Source: an uncultured Bacteroidota bacterium (GTDB taxonomy: Bacteria > Bacteroidota > Bacteroidia > Chitinophagales > Chitinophagaceae). Taken from it: a stretch of 14,081 nt of DNA. The notes under the pieces are model-generated. The model was not told the DNA's origin. It made no database searches and was given only the letters and a program-made list of their open reading frames with translations. Position numbers and translations under genes: made by a program. The stretch is from contig CAIWKU010000054.1 of assembly GCA_903913355.1 (NCBI GenBank), positions 1 to 14,081 of the forward strand, read 5' to 3'. How positions within the stretch are numbered: the stretch's first letter is position 1; the number at the start of each line of letters is the position of its first letter. Of this stretch, positions 1-6,988 are shown piece after piece.

Positions 1-1103
1 CAATAAAAAATAATCGTTATAAGGGCATATAAAAGCGAACCTACCCGCAGATCAGTAGCTATATTTTTACAGATATGCTCATAGAACCAGGGAAATGCGG
101 AAGTATATACCGGCTTACCTTCGGGAGTAGTATGATCTGTCCAGCGAAACATTGCCAATACCCTTGGTAAAAATCCACTCAATACAAATATGAACAAGGG
201 GTTCTTTCCGAACACATCAAAAAACCGGCTCCAGGCACCTTTCACTTCTTTGAATTCAACCAGGTAGATTAATGTACCCAATACCATTACAGCCAATCCG
301 GTCGTATATAGCACATAGCTGCTGGTCCATATTTTTTTGTTCACGGGGAATACCATATCCCAGCAATAGCCGGTAAAGAATAAGATCAATCCTGCAACAA
401 ACAGATGAGAAAGCATTTCATAAGTTTTTCCTTTTTGCTGAATATATTGCCCAACAAAAAAGCCAAAAACCACCTGAACAATCGCTCCTGCAACGCTCAT
501 CAATCCTTCGGGGTCAAACGGAATTCCTTCTCCTTTATAAATATGTCCTACACCCAAAATACTAATATCTATTTTGGTGCCAAACCATCCTGATAAACTG
601 AATGGGTCGCCCGGGTTACCTAATAATAAGCAGATAAACCAATACGCTAACAGTAATATCCCACTAATCACAAAAGCCCCTTTGGTTTTTGCATAGAAAA
701 TGATCACGGAAGCAAAAAAATAGCAAATCGCAATCCTCTGTAATACGCCCAGTATCCGGATATTTTGCCAAAGCTTCCATACAATGTTCTCGCCATCCCA
801 ACGTACAAATGGGCTCCAGTTTAAGAAAAGCCCGATTGCAAAGATGAGCAGGCTTCTTTTGATCACTTTTTTCCAAAAAAATGCCGGCCCGGCCTGTTCA
901 AATCTTGGCATCACAAATGCCATGGCATTACCTACGGCAAAAAGGAAAAATGGGAAAACAAGGTCTGTAGGCGTACAGCCATGCCAGGAAGCATGTTCCA
1001 GCGGAGAATAGATATGCGCCCAACTTCCCGGATTATTAACCAATATCATCAGAGCAACTGTAGCACCCCGGAATACATCAAGAGAATAATAGCGTTGGTT
1101 CAT
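1..1103 (-). CDS. Membrane acyltransferase, heparan-alpha-glucosaminide N-acetyltransferase-like (partial, C-terminus beyond the left edge)
   Basis: Reading the minus strand from ATG at 1103 gives 367 codons with no stop, so only the C-terminal end is missing. The protein opens with MNQRYYSLDVFRG and continues into VALMILVNNPGSW, the usual start of the DUF1624/DUF5009 (HGSNAT_cat) family. The segment LEHASWHGCTPTDLVFPFF (about 35-53) matches the family's conserved His-x(2-3)-W-x-G-x-T-x-x-DLVFP region; His37 is the likely acetyl-accepting histidine by analogy with human HGSNAT. Repeated hydrophobic stretches (about 46-64, 83-95, 123-137, 144-161, 203-220, 233-248, 264-281, 302-316) indicate a polytopic inner-membrane protein. 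Family members move acetyl groups from acetyl-CoA across the membrane to sugars such as glucosamine; the substrate here is unknown. It is divergent from the rfb genes and shares a 161-bp spacer with them. Function is by family only. Confidence 0.85.
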   Translation of the reverse strand, partial: MNQRYYSLDVFRGATVALMILVNNPGSWAHIYSPLEHASWHGCTPTDLVFPFFLFAVGNAMAFVMPRFEQAGPAFFWKKVIKRSLLIFAIGLFLNWSPFVRWDGENIVWKLWQNIRILGVLQRIAICYFFASVIIFYAKTKGAFVISGILLLAYWFICLLLGNPGDPFSLSGWFGTKIDISILGVGHIYKGEGIPFDPEGLMSVAGAIVQVVFGFFVGQYIQQKGKTYEMLSHLFVAGLILFFTGYCWDMVFPVNKKIWTSSYVLYTTGLAVMVLGTLIYLVEFKEVKGAWSRFFDVFGKNPLFIFVLSGFLPRVLAMFRWTDHTTPEGKPVYTSAFPWFYEHICKNIATDLRVGSLLYALITIIFY

Positions 1104-1230
1104 GGCAGGCTGTTTTGTGGGTTGAAGATAAGAAAGTTCGAATGATAATTGGCCCTATGCCTTTGCCGTACTATCCCGGGTGATTTTGGTCATTTTGCCC
1201 TATTATATAGCCTGCTGCCAAGAATTATTC

Positions 1231-1238
1231 TTAATTTG
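1231..1238 (+). promoter_or_regulatory. Possible -7 element for the rfbBCA operon
   Basis: TTAATTTG, followed by C, differs from the Bacteroidota -7 consensus TAnnTTTG at one position (T for A) and lies 26 bases before the rfbB start. No TTTG was found at the usual 19-21 base spacing upstream; the nearest, at 1194-1197, is 33 bases away. The rest of the 1104-1264 divergent spacer shows no other clear signal. Confidence 0.3.
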
Positions 1239-1264
1239 CGGGTTGACTGATTAATTGTTTACCT

Positions 1265-2320
1265 ATGAGCAAGAATATACTGATTACAGGTGGGGCAGGC
1301 TTTATCGGATCTCACGTAGTGCGTCTTTTCGTTAATAAATATCCTGAATACAAGATCATTAACCTGGATTGCCTTACTTATGCAGGCAATCTCGAAAATC
1401 TTTCAGATATAGAAAACCAACCCAATTATTCATTTGCAAAAGTGAATATTCTGGATGTAGCTGCGCTGGAAGAAACTTTTGACAAATATGCCATCACAGA
1501 TGTAGTTCATCTGGCTGCAGAATCACATGTTGATCGTTCTATTGTATCGCCACTAGATTTTGTATATACCAATATTATCGGCACCGTTAATTTATTGAAT
1601 ACCGCCCGGAAAAAATGGAGTGCTGACTATTCAAAACATCTGTTTTATCATATTTCTACAGATGAAGTGTATGGAAGTCTGGGTGATACCGGATTGTTTA
1701 CCGAAACAACTGCTTACGATCCCAATTCGCCTTATTCTGCCAGTAAAGCATCCTCCGATCATTTTGTAAGAGCGTATCGAGAAACCTATCATATGCAAAC
1801 GGTTGTATCCAACTGTTCTAATAATTATGGCCCATTCCATTTTCCAGAAAAACTGATTCCGCTATTCATTCATAATATCATTCAGGAAAAGCCATTGCCT
1901 GTATATGGAGATGGTTTGTATACGCGCGACTGGCTATATGTAAAAGACCATGCATTGGCTATCGATCTTATCTTTCATAAAGGGGTGAATGGAGAAACCT
2001 ATAATATAGGCGGGTTTAATGAATGGAGAAATATTGATCTTGTAAAATTGCTTTGCACATTAATGGATCAAAAGCTGGGTCGGGAAGAAGGACATAGTGA
2101 AAAACTGATTACTTATGTGAAAGACAGACCAGGTCATGATCGCAGATATGCAATCGATGCTTCAAAAATAAACAGGGAGCTAGGCTGGAAACCAACAGTA
2201 ACCTTTGAGCAGGGACTAAGTGAGACCATTGACTGGTTTTTGACGAACAGCACCTGGTTAAACAATGTTACCAGCGGGGCTTACCAGAATTATTACCAGT
2301 CTATGTACACAAATAGATAA
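1265..2320 (+). CDS. rfbB: dTDP-glucose 4,6-dehydratase
   Basis: Converts dTDP-D-glucose to dTDP-4-keto-6-deoxy-D-glucose, the second step of the dTDP-L-rhamnose pathway, in the cytoplasm with bound NAD+. The 351-residue protein is of normal length. It shows the extended-SDR features of RmlB: the Rossmann motif TGGAGFIGSH (8-17), the STDEVYG block (131-137) whose Asp133 and Glu134 are the family's catalytic acid and base, and Y-x3-K as YSASK (157-161). The segment CSNNYGP (184-190) and the GDGLYTRDWLYV stretch, about residues 216-227, are also typical of the subgroup. It is the first gene of a run with 3-base gaps to rfbC and rfbA, so the three are almost certainly co-transcribed. The ATG at 1265 places the nucleotide-binding motif at the expected distance from the N-terminus. 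Identification is secure. Confidence 0.96.
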   Translation: MSKNILITGGAGFIGSHVVRLFVNKYPEYKIINLDCLTYAGNLENLSDIENQPNYSFAKVNILDVAALEETFDKYAITDVVHLAAESHVDRSIVSPLDFVYTNIIGTVNLLNTARKKWSADYSKHLFYHISTDEVYGSLGDTGLFTETTAYDPNSPYSASKASSDHFVRAYRETYHMQTVVSNCSNNYGPFHFPEKLIPLFIHNIIQEKPLPVYGDGLYTRDWLYVKDHALAIDLIFHKGVNGETYNIGGFNEWRNIDLVKLLCTLMDQKLGREEGHSEKLITYVKDRPGHDRRYAIDASKINRELGWKPTVTFEQGLSETIDWFLTNSTWLNNVTSGAYQNYYQSMYTNR

Positions 2321-2323
2321 GAT

Positions 2324-2881
2324 ATGCAAGTTGAAAAAACGATTTTAGAGGGGTGTTATATAATTCACGATACTTTTTTTGGAGACCACCGCGGTTATTT
2401 CTTCGAGAGTTTTAATCGGAATACATTTTTGGAGAAAACAGGATTGGCTGTTGATTTTGTGCAGGATAATCAATCAAGCTCGCAAAGAGGTGTTCTGCGA
2501 GGGCTTCATTTTCAACATGGTGAATTTTCACAGGCCAAACTGGTAAGGGTTCTAAAAGGAAAGGTATTGGATGTGGCAGTAGATCTTAGGAGATCATCTC
2601 CCACATATGGCCGTCATGTAGCAGTTGAATTATCAGAGGATAGTCGGACCCAATTTTTTGTTCCCAGAGGTTTTGCTCATGGATTTGTCGTATTGAGCGA
2701 ACAGGCGGTTTTCTTTTATAAATGTGATAATTACTATCATAAAGCAGCTGAGGGTGGGGTAATCTATAATGATCCTGCTTTAGCAATCGATTGGCAACTT
2801 GATCAAAGTGAATTAATACTTTCTGAAAAGGATACGATATTAACCCCTTTACAAGATATTGAGAGCACACTAAAATTTTAG
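2324..2881 (+). CDS. rfbC: dTDP-4-dehydrorhamnose 3,5-epimerase
   Basis: Epimerises C3 and C5 of dTDP-4-keto-6-deoxy-D-glucose to give dTDP-4-keto-L-rhamnose. The 185-residue cupin-type protein has the RmlC signatures: FFESFNRNTF (26-35), the QDNQSSSQRGVLRGLHFQ stretch (47-64) with the catalytic-base histidine His62, FVPRGFAHGF (112-121), and the YNDPALAIDW block (148-157). An aromatic pair before the second conserved region (Phe130, Tyr132) includes the usual general-acid tyrosine. Its ATG follows the rfbB stop by 3 bases, and its stop precedes the rfbA start by 3 bases, which supports translational coupling in one transcript. Length and motifs agree with the true 3,5-epimerase rather than with a sugar 3,4-isomerase relative. 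Confidence 0.95.
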   Translation: MQVEKTILEGCYIIHDTFFGDHRGYFFESFNRNTFLEKTGLAVDFVQDNQSSSQRGVLRGLHFQHGEFSQAKLVRVLKGKVLDVAVDLRRSSPTYGRHVAVELSEDSRTQFFVPRGFAHGFVVLSEQAVFFYKCDNYYHKAAEGGVIYNDPALAIDWQLDQSELILSEKDTILTPLQDIESTLKF

Positions 2882-2884
2882 ACA

Positions 2885-3742
2885 ATGAAAGGCATTATTC
2901 TGGCAGGTGGTTCAGGAACAAGATTGTATCCGATCACAAAGGGAATCAGCAAACAACTGATGCCTATTTACGATAAACCCATGATTTATTACCCACTATC
3001 TGTACTAATGCTGGCGGGTATACATGAAATATTGGTCATTACAACTCCGGAAGACTCTACACAGTTTCAAAGATTATTAGGCGATGGCTCTGAATTAGGA
3101 TGTAGCTTTTCTTATGCTGAGCAGGCGGTGCCAAATGGACTTGCCCAGGCATTTGTGATTGGAGAGAAATTCATCGGAAAGGATAAAGTAGCTTTAATAT
3201 TAGGAGATAATATTTTTTATGGAGCCGGTTTCAGCAAATTATTGCAGTCATTTAATGACCTTTCCGGTGCCGCAGTATTTGCCTATGAAGTAAATGACCC
3301 GGAAAGATATGGGGTTGTTGAGTTTGATAATAACCGCCAGGCAATTTCCATTGAAGAAAAACCTGTGCAGCCCAAATCCAATTATGCGGTACCCGGATTA
3401 TATTTTTATGATAACAGTGTAGTGGAGATAGCCAAAAATATTGCTCCTTCTCCCAGAGGCGAGTATGAAATCACAGATGTAAATAAGGTATACCTGACAG
3501 AGGGAACATTACAGGTGGGCATTATGAACAGAGGTACTGCCTGGCTGGATACAGGTACTTTTGATTCGTTAAGCGATGCCTGCGAATTTGTAAGGGTGAT
3601 TGAAAAGCGGCAAAGTCAAAAAATTGGTTGCATAGAAGAAGTGGCATTCAGAATGGGGTTTATTGGCCGCGAGCAACTTTTACTGCTTGCTGATAAATAT
3701 GCCAAAAGCGGCTATGGAGAGTACTTACGGAAGATAAAATAG
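2885..3742 (+). CDS. rfbA: Glucose-1-phosphate thymidylyltransferase
   Basis: Makes dTDP-glucose from glucose-1-phosphate and dTTP, the entry step to dTDP-rhamnose. The 285-residue protein begins with MKGIILAGGSGTRLYPIT, the nucleotidyltransferase signature (GGSGTR at 8-13), followed by SKQLMPIYDKPMIYYPLS, which is diagnostic for RmlA. Later blocks include LGDNIFYG, the EEKP element with a lysine that contacts phosphate, and WLDTGTFDSL near residue 220. Length matches the short RmlA class without extra domains. It ends the rfbBCA run. The next gene in a standard cluster would be rfbD (dTDP-4-dehydrorhamnose reductase), but a regulator follows instead. The stop codon overlaps the start of an inverted repeat at 3741-3792. 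Identification is secure. Confidence 0.96.
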   Translation: MKGIILAGGSGTRLYPITKGISKQLMPIYDKPMIYYPLSVLMLAGIHEILVITTPEDSTQFQRLLGDGSELGCSFSYAEQAVPNGLAQAFVIGEKFIGKDKVALILGDNIFYGAGFSKLLQSFNDLSGAAVFAYEVNDPERYGVVEFDNNRQAISIEEKPVQPKSNYAVPGLYFYDNSVVEIAKNIAPSPRGEYEITDVNKVYLTEGTLQVGIMNRGTAWLDTGTFDSLSDACEFVRVIEKRQSQKIGCIEEVAFRMGFIGREQLLLLADKYAKSGYGEYLRKIK

Positions 3743-3792
3743 CCTGTTTGGCCAACGTAATTTGTATTTTTAAACAAAAAACGTTTCAGGCT
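3741..3792. promoter_or_regulatory. Long imperfect dyad at the rfbA/carH junction
   Basis: Three nested inverted segments share one centre: AGCCTG (3741-3746) with CAGGCT (3787-3792), AACGT (3754-3758) with ACGTT (3781-3785), and TTTGT (3761-3765) with ACAAA (3774-3778). The 16 paired positions are broken by a 2x2 mismatch and a 7-versus-1 bulge. It starts on the rfbA stop codon and ends 12 bases before the regulator ATG. No T-run follows, so it is a poor intrinsic terminator. It could be a weak terminator of the rfb operon, a leader structure of the regulator mRNA, or an autoregulatory operator. A near -7 element, TAATTTG (3758-3764, one spacer base short), lies inside it. Confidence 0.35.
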
Positions 3793-3804
3793 GTTAAGTT
3801 CCCT

Positions 3805-4683
3805 ATGAATGCTTTTACAATAAAGGATCTTGAAAACCTATCAGGGATTAAAGCCCATACCATCCGTATATGGGAGCAACGCTATACCTTTCTAAATCCC
3901 CAACGAACCCAGACCAATATCCGGTTTTATTCCAGTGGAGAGTTAAAAACCATCCTGAATATTGCCTTATTGAATAAATATGGGTATAAAATTTCCCATA
4001 TCGACAAGATGACCCCGTCTGAAATGTCTGAGAAAATTTTATCGCTCTCTCAAATACAAGCCCAGCAGGAACGTTTGATCAATGAAATGATTCATGCCAT
4101 GGTGGAAATCAATATTGAAGATTTTGAACTCATGCTGGATGGATATATCAAGCAAAAGGGAATCGAAAAAGCAATTATTCAAATCATATTTCCATTTCTG
4201 GAAAGAATCGGCATTCTTTGGGTAACCAATCATATTAACCCTGCACAGGAACATCTGGCTACCAATGTGATTAGACAGAAACTGATCATTGGAATTGAAA
4301 ATATTAGTCCAATAGTAAATAGTAACCGATCTGTTCTTCTTTTTTTACCAGAAGGAGAACACCATGAAATTGGCCTTTTGTTTATGTATTTTATTTTAAA
4401 AAGCAGGGGTATTCGTGTTTATTATTTAGGCGCAAATGTGCCATTAAAAGATGTAGAGTTTGTGGCGGATACCAAAAAGCCCGATTATTTATATACCCAT
4501 CTTACCTCAGTGGCACAGAATTTCAATTTTGAGAAATTCCTGATCAATGCCCATAACCGAATGCCCGATCGAAAATTGGTTATTTCGGGAATTCTTACCC
4601 AGACCTATAAAAAGAAATTACCACCAAACGCCCATTTCAAAAAATCACTCACAGAAGTGATGGAGTATGTTGCGGCTTTGTAA
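3805..4683 (+). CDS. carH: CarH/LitR-type MerR regulator with cobalamin-binding domain, putative B12 photoreceptor
   Basis: Residues 1-70 form a MerR-type winged helix: FTIKDLENLSGIKAHTIRIW, then the wing with EQRYTFLNPQRT and RFYSSGEL. Residues about 80-165 look like the helical cap domain, and 170-292 like a Rossmann-type B12-binding domain. Two cobalamin motifs of CarH are intact: W-x9-EH (Trp139, Glu149, His150) and E-x-H-x-x-G (Glu185, His187, Gly190), where His187 would be the lower cobalt ligand. In Thermus CarH, adenosylcobalamin supports a DNA-bound repressor tetramer in the dark, and light dismantles it. The residue after Trp139 is Val140 rather than the histidine that caps cobalt after photolysis there. 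ATG at 3805 is chosen over a TTG at 3748 because MNAFTIKDLE is the normal MerR start. It directly precedes the sigma and crt genes. Domain assignment is strong; light sensing is inferred. Confidence 0.88.
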   Translation: MNAFTIKDLENLSGIKAHTIRIWEQRYTFLNPQRTQTNIRFYSSGELKTILNIALLNKYGYKISHIDKMTPSEMSEKILSLSQIQAQQERLINEMIHAMVEINIEDFELMLDGYIKQKGIEKAIIQIIFPFLERIGILWVTNHINPAQEHLATNVIRQKLIIGIENISPIVNSNRSVLLFLPEGEHHEIGLLFMYFILKSRGIRVYYLGANVPLKDVEFVADTKKPDYLYTHLTSVAQNFNFEKFLINAHNRMPDRKLVISGILTQTYKKKLPPNAHFKKSLTEVMEYVAAL

Positions 4684-4769
4684 AAGCATTGGGTAAATTA
4701 TCTAGCCCCATTCTTCAACTATTTGGAGATTCATAGGAAAATTAATTATATGCGTATTTAAAATATATT

Positions 4770-4801
4770 TATATTATTAATATACATATATGGTACATAT
4801 G
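4770..4801 (+). promoter_or_regulatory. Candidate CarH operator: 11-bp-spaced TACATAT direct repeats
   Basis: TACATAT occurs at 4783-4789 and again at 4794-4800, exactly 11 bp apart, in a very AT-rich stretch between the regulator and sigma genes. A third phased position is weak: TATA at 4770-4773 keeps only the TnTA half. From memory, CarH operators in Thermus consist of 11-bp direct repeats with an nnTnTACAn core, one per DNA-binding domain; the first copy here (TATACAT, 4781-4787) fits and the second has G for the leading T. The same bases also form a CATAT-N7-ATATG dyad. It lies about 56 bp upstream of the sigma -7 element. TATGTTTT at 4798-4805 is one base off a -7 element and would overlap the second repeat. 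Confidence 0.4.
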
Positions 4802-4822
4802 TTTTTAGGAAAACCAACCGTT

Positions 4823-4854
4823 CAAATAAAAAAACAATAGGGTTTTGTTTTTTG
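4823..4854 (+). terminator. AT-rich imperfect hairpin upstream of the sigma gene, possible carH terminator
   Basis: Bases 4823-4835 can pair with 4842-4854 at 11 of 13 positions around a 6-base loop (4836-4841); mismatches are A4830/G4847 and T4827/T4850. A T-rich tract makes up the 3' arm. The stem is almost all A-T, so it is weak as a terminator. It sits immediately before the sigma -7 element and so covers its -33 region, and could instead influence that promoter. Which role, if any, cannot be decided from sequence. Confidence 0.3.
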
Positions 4855-4856
4855 TT

Positions 4857-4864
4857 TAACTTTG
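4857..4864 (+). promoter_or_regulatory. -7 promoter element of the sigma/crt operon
   Basis: TAACTTTG, followed by C, is an exact match to the Bacteroidota housekeeping -7 consensus TAnnTTTG and ends 25 bases before the sigma-factor ATG, leaving a leader of roughly 15-20 bases. No TTTG lies at the expected 19-21 base distance upstream; the nearest (4844-4847) is 9 bases away. The poor -33 element could mean dependence on an activator or easy repression. Confidence 0.55.
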
Positions 4865-4889
4865 CAGTATATAATATTAAACAAATCAC

Positions 4890-5390
4890 ATGTCCACGAT
4901 TGAATTTAACCAGATGCTGTTAACCAATGCAGAGTTTTTAAAACCCTTCGCCATTACGTTAACCCACGATAGTGAAGCAGCGAAAGATCTTTATCAGGAA
5001 ACCCTATATCGTGCCCTGGCCAATCAGGATAAATACCATGTTGGTACCAATATCAAAGCATGGTTGTACACCATCATGCGTAATATCTTTATCAATAATT
5101 ATCGCAGAAAAGCAAAGCAAACCACCATTTTCGATAGCACCCCAAACGAATATCTGATTAACCTGAACCAGGGTGCCGTTACCAATGAAGCCATTGCCGG
5201 ATTAAACTTAAAAGAAGTACAAAAAACAATTCATAGTCTTCCCGAAATTTTCCGCAACCCCTTTCTTCTTTATTTTGACGGATTTAAATACCACGAAATA
5301 GCTGATATGCTTAACGAACCATTGGGTACCATTAAAAGCAGGATTCACTTTGCCAGAAAATTATTAAAAGCTGAAATCACCCGTTATTAA
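4890..5390 (+). CDS. ECF-type RNA polymerase sigma factor, likely driver of the carotenoid genes
   Basis: This 166-residue protein has only the two domains of an ECF sigma factor. Sigma2 spans about 13-75, with the core-binding DLYQETLYRA (33-42) and the -10-recognising helix KAWLYTIMRNIFINNYRR (56-73). Sigma4 spans about 110-162, with LPEIFRNPFLL and the helix-turn-helix FKYHEIADMLNEPLGTIKSR (132-151). It would direct polymerase to a specific promoter set. No anti-sigma gene lies on either side, so control may be mainly transcriptional, plausibly through the CarH-like regulator just upstream. In Streptomyces, LitR controls the ECF factor LitS, which transcribes crt genes; this layout resembles that, though orthology was not tested. 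A 29-base gap separates it from crtI, so the two are probably on one transcript. Family call is firm; the regulon is inferred. Confidence 0.9.
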   Translation: MSTIEFNQMLLTNAEFLKPFAITLTHDSEAAKDLYQETLYRALANQDKYHVGTNIKAWLYTIMRNIFINNYRRKAKQTTIFDSTPNEYLINLNQGAVTNEAIAGLNLKEVQKTIHSLPEIFRNPFLLYFDGFKYHEIADMLNEPLGTIKSRIHFARKLLKAEITRY

Positions 5391-5419
5391 TTCAATTCAT
5401 CTAACTTTCTTATATTAAA

Positions 5420-6925
5420 GTGAGCAGGAAAGTTATCATAATAGGAAGTGGATTTGCAGGCCTATCGGCCGCCTCATTCATGGCGAAAGCCGGTTGGGAG
5501 GTAACGGTTATTGAAAAACACGATATACCCGGTGGCAGAGCCAGGCAGATGAAAGTGGATGGATTTACCTTTGATATGGGTCCTAGTTGGTATTGGATGC
5601 CGGATGTATTTGAACGTTTTTTTGCACAGTTTGGTAAATCTGTTTCGGATTATTACCAGTTAAAAAGATTAGACCCTTCTTATCGTGTTTATTGGCCTGA
5701 CGGACCGCTAGATATTCCTGCAGATTTTGCTGAATTAAAAAAATTATTTGAAACCATTGAGCCGGGAGCAGGAAAACAACTTGACAAATTTCTGGAAGAA
5801 GCGGCTTATAAATATAAAGTTGGAATTGAAACACTGGTATTCAAACCCGGGCAATCACTGGTTGAATTTTTGGACTGGGATTTAGCAAAAGGCCTATTAA
5901 GGCTGGATGTGTTTAGTTCCATGAAATCGCATGTGGCTAAATATTTCAAAGATCCCAGGTTAGTAGAATTAATGGAGTTCCCGGTCTTATTTTTAGGGGC
6001 GCTTCCAGAACATACCCCTGCTTTATATAGTTTGATGAATTATGCAGATATCAAAGGAGGTACCTGGTACCCTGTAAATGGGGAAGGTATGTTTAGTATT
6101 GTAAAAGCCATGTATGACCTGGCAATCAGTCTGGGTGTTACATTTTGTTTTGAACAGGAAGCCACAGAAATCATTGTTGAGAATAAGATTGCACGTAAAC
6201 TGATTACCCGTTCCACCAATAAAAATAGTCAGCCCCCTATAACGTATGAGGCTGATGTAATCATTGGCGGAGCTGATTATCACCATATAGAAACCCAGCT
6301 CTTGCCTCTTGCTTGCAGAAGTTATTCAGATGCTTATTGGGATAAAAGAGTGATGGCTCCGGGTTGTTTGATTTATTATGTAGGATTAAATAAAAAATTG
6401 AAGAATATCCTGCATCATTCTTTGTTCTTTGATACTTCATTTTCGGTTCATGGCAAAGAAATCTATACTACAAAAGAGTGGCCATCTAATCCCTTATTTT
6501 ATGTGAGCGCCACTTCCGTAACGGATAGTAAAGCAGCACCGGAAGGTTGTGAAAATCTTTTCCTGTTGATACCCGTAGCATCCGGACTGGAAAATGATTC
6601 CGAAGAATTAAGAAACCGGTATTTCGATATGATTATAGATCGGATGGAAAAACAACTCGGTGAACCGATTAAAGAAGCCATTATTTATAAAAAATCGTTC
6701 GGAAATAGCGATTTTATCAGCGAATACCATGCTTTTAAAGGAAATGCCTATGGTTTAGCGAACACTTTGCTACAAACAGCTGTTTTAAAACCGGGATGCA
6801 GAAGTAAAAAAGTTAAAAACCTGTTTTATACAGGACAATTAACGGTTCCTGGTCCGGGGGTACCACCTAGTTTGATTAGTGGTGAAGTAGTGGCTAATGA
6901 AGTAATAAAAGCGTATCAAAATTAG
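5420..6925 (+). CDS. crtI: Phytoene desaturase
   Basis: FAD-dependent membrane-associated enzyme that introduces double bonds into 15-cis-phytoene, normally four to give all-trans-lycopene. The 501-residue protein has the N-terminal dinucleotide-binding GSGFAG (9-14), with an acidic residue ending the second strand (VIEK) and the PGGRA motif, then FDMGPSWYWMP. Near the C-terminus is YTGQLTVPGPGVPPSLISGE, the bacterial-type phytoene dehydrogenase signature. Translation starts at GTG 5420: an in-frame TAA lies at 5402-5404 and the first ATG, at residue 21, would remove the FAD-binding motif. It follows the sigma factor by 29 bases and precedes crtB by 63. A second, diverged desaturase (crtD) lies downstream; this copy is closer to CrtI by its C-terminal signature and its position beside crtB. 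Confidence 0.93.
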   Translation: MSRKVIIIGSGFAGLSAASFMAKAGWEVTVIEKHDIPGGRARQMKVDGFTFDMGPSWYWMPDVFERFFAQFGKSVSDYYQLKRLDPSYRVYWPDGPLDIPADFAELKKLFETIEPGAGKQLDKFLEEAAYKYKVGIETLVFKPGQSLVEFLDWDLAKGLLRLDVFSSMKSHVAKYFKDPRLVELMEFPVLFLGALPEHTPALYSLMNYADIKGGTWYPVNGEGMFSIVKAMYDLAISLGVTFCFEQEATEIIVENKIARKLITRSTNKNSQPPITYEADVIIGGADYHHIETQLLPLACRSYSDAYWDKRVMAPGCLIYYVGLNKKLKNILHHSLFFDTSFSVHGKEIYTTKEWPSNPLFYVSATSVTDSKAAPEGCENLFLLIPVASGLENDSEELRNRYFDMIIDRMEKQLGEPIKEAIIYKKSFGNSDFISEYHAFKGNAYGLANTLLQTAVLKPGCRSKKVKNLFYTGQLTVPGPGVPPSLISGEVVANEVIKAYQN

Positions 6926-6988
6926 GAGTTGCGGTAAAAGAAGAAATGGAATTGAATAGCATACAAAACTTTTAAATATACATAATAC

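Noticed and set aside
3748..3804. Longer start (TTG at 3748) for the CarH-like regulator, adding 19 residues
   Set aside because: The extra residues match no MerR family N-terminus and overlap the inverted repeat; MNAFTIKDLE from ATG 3805 is the expected start.
4684..4889. Cobalamin riboswitch in the spacer after the B12-binding regulator
   Set aside because: No recognisable B12-box core or multi-stem architecture was found, and 206 very AT-rich bases are a poor fit.
5402..5409. TAACTTTC as a -7 promoter element for crtI
   Set aside because: It has C for the conserved final G and lies only 10 bases from the GTG start, leaving almost no leader. Read-through from the sigma gene is more likely.
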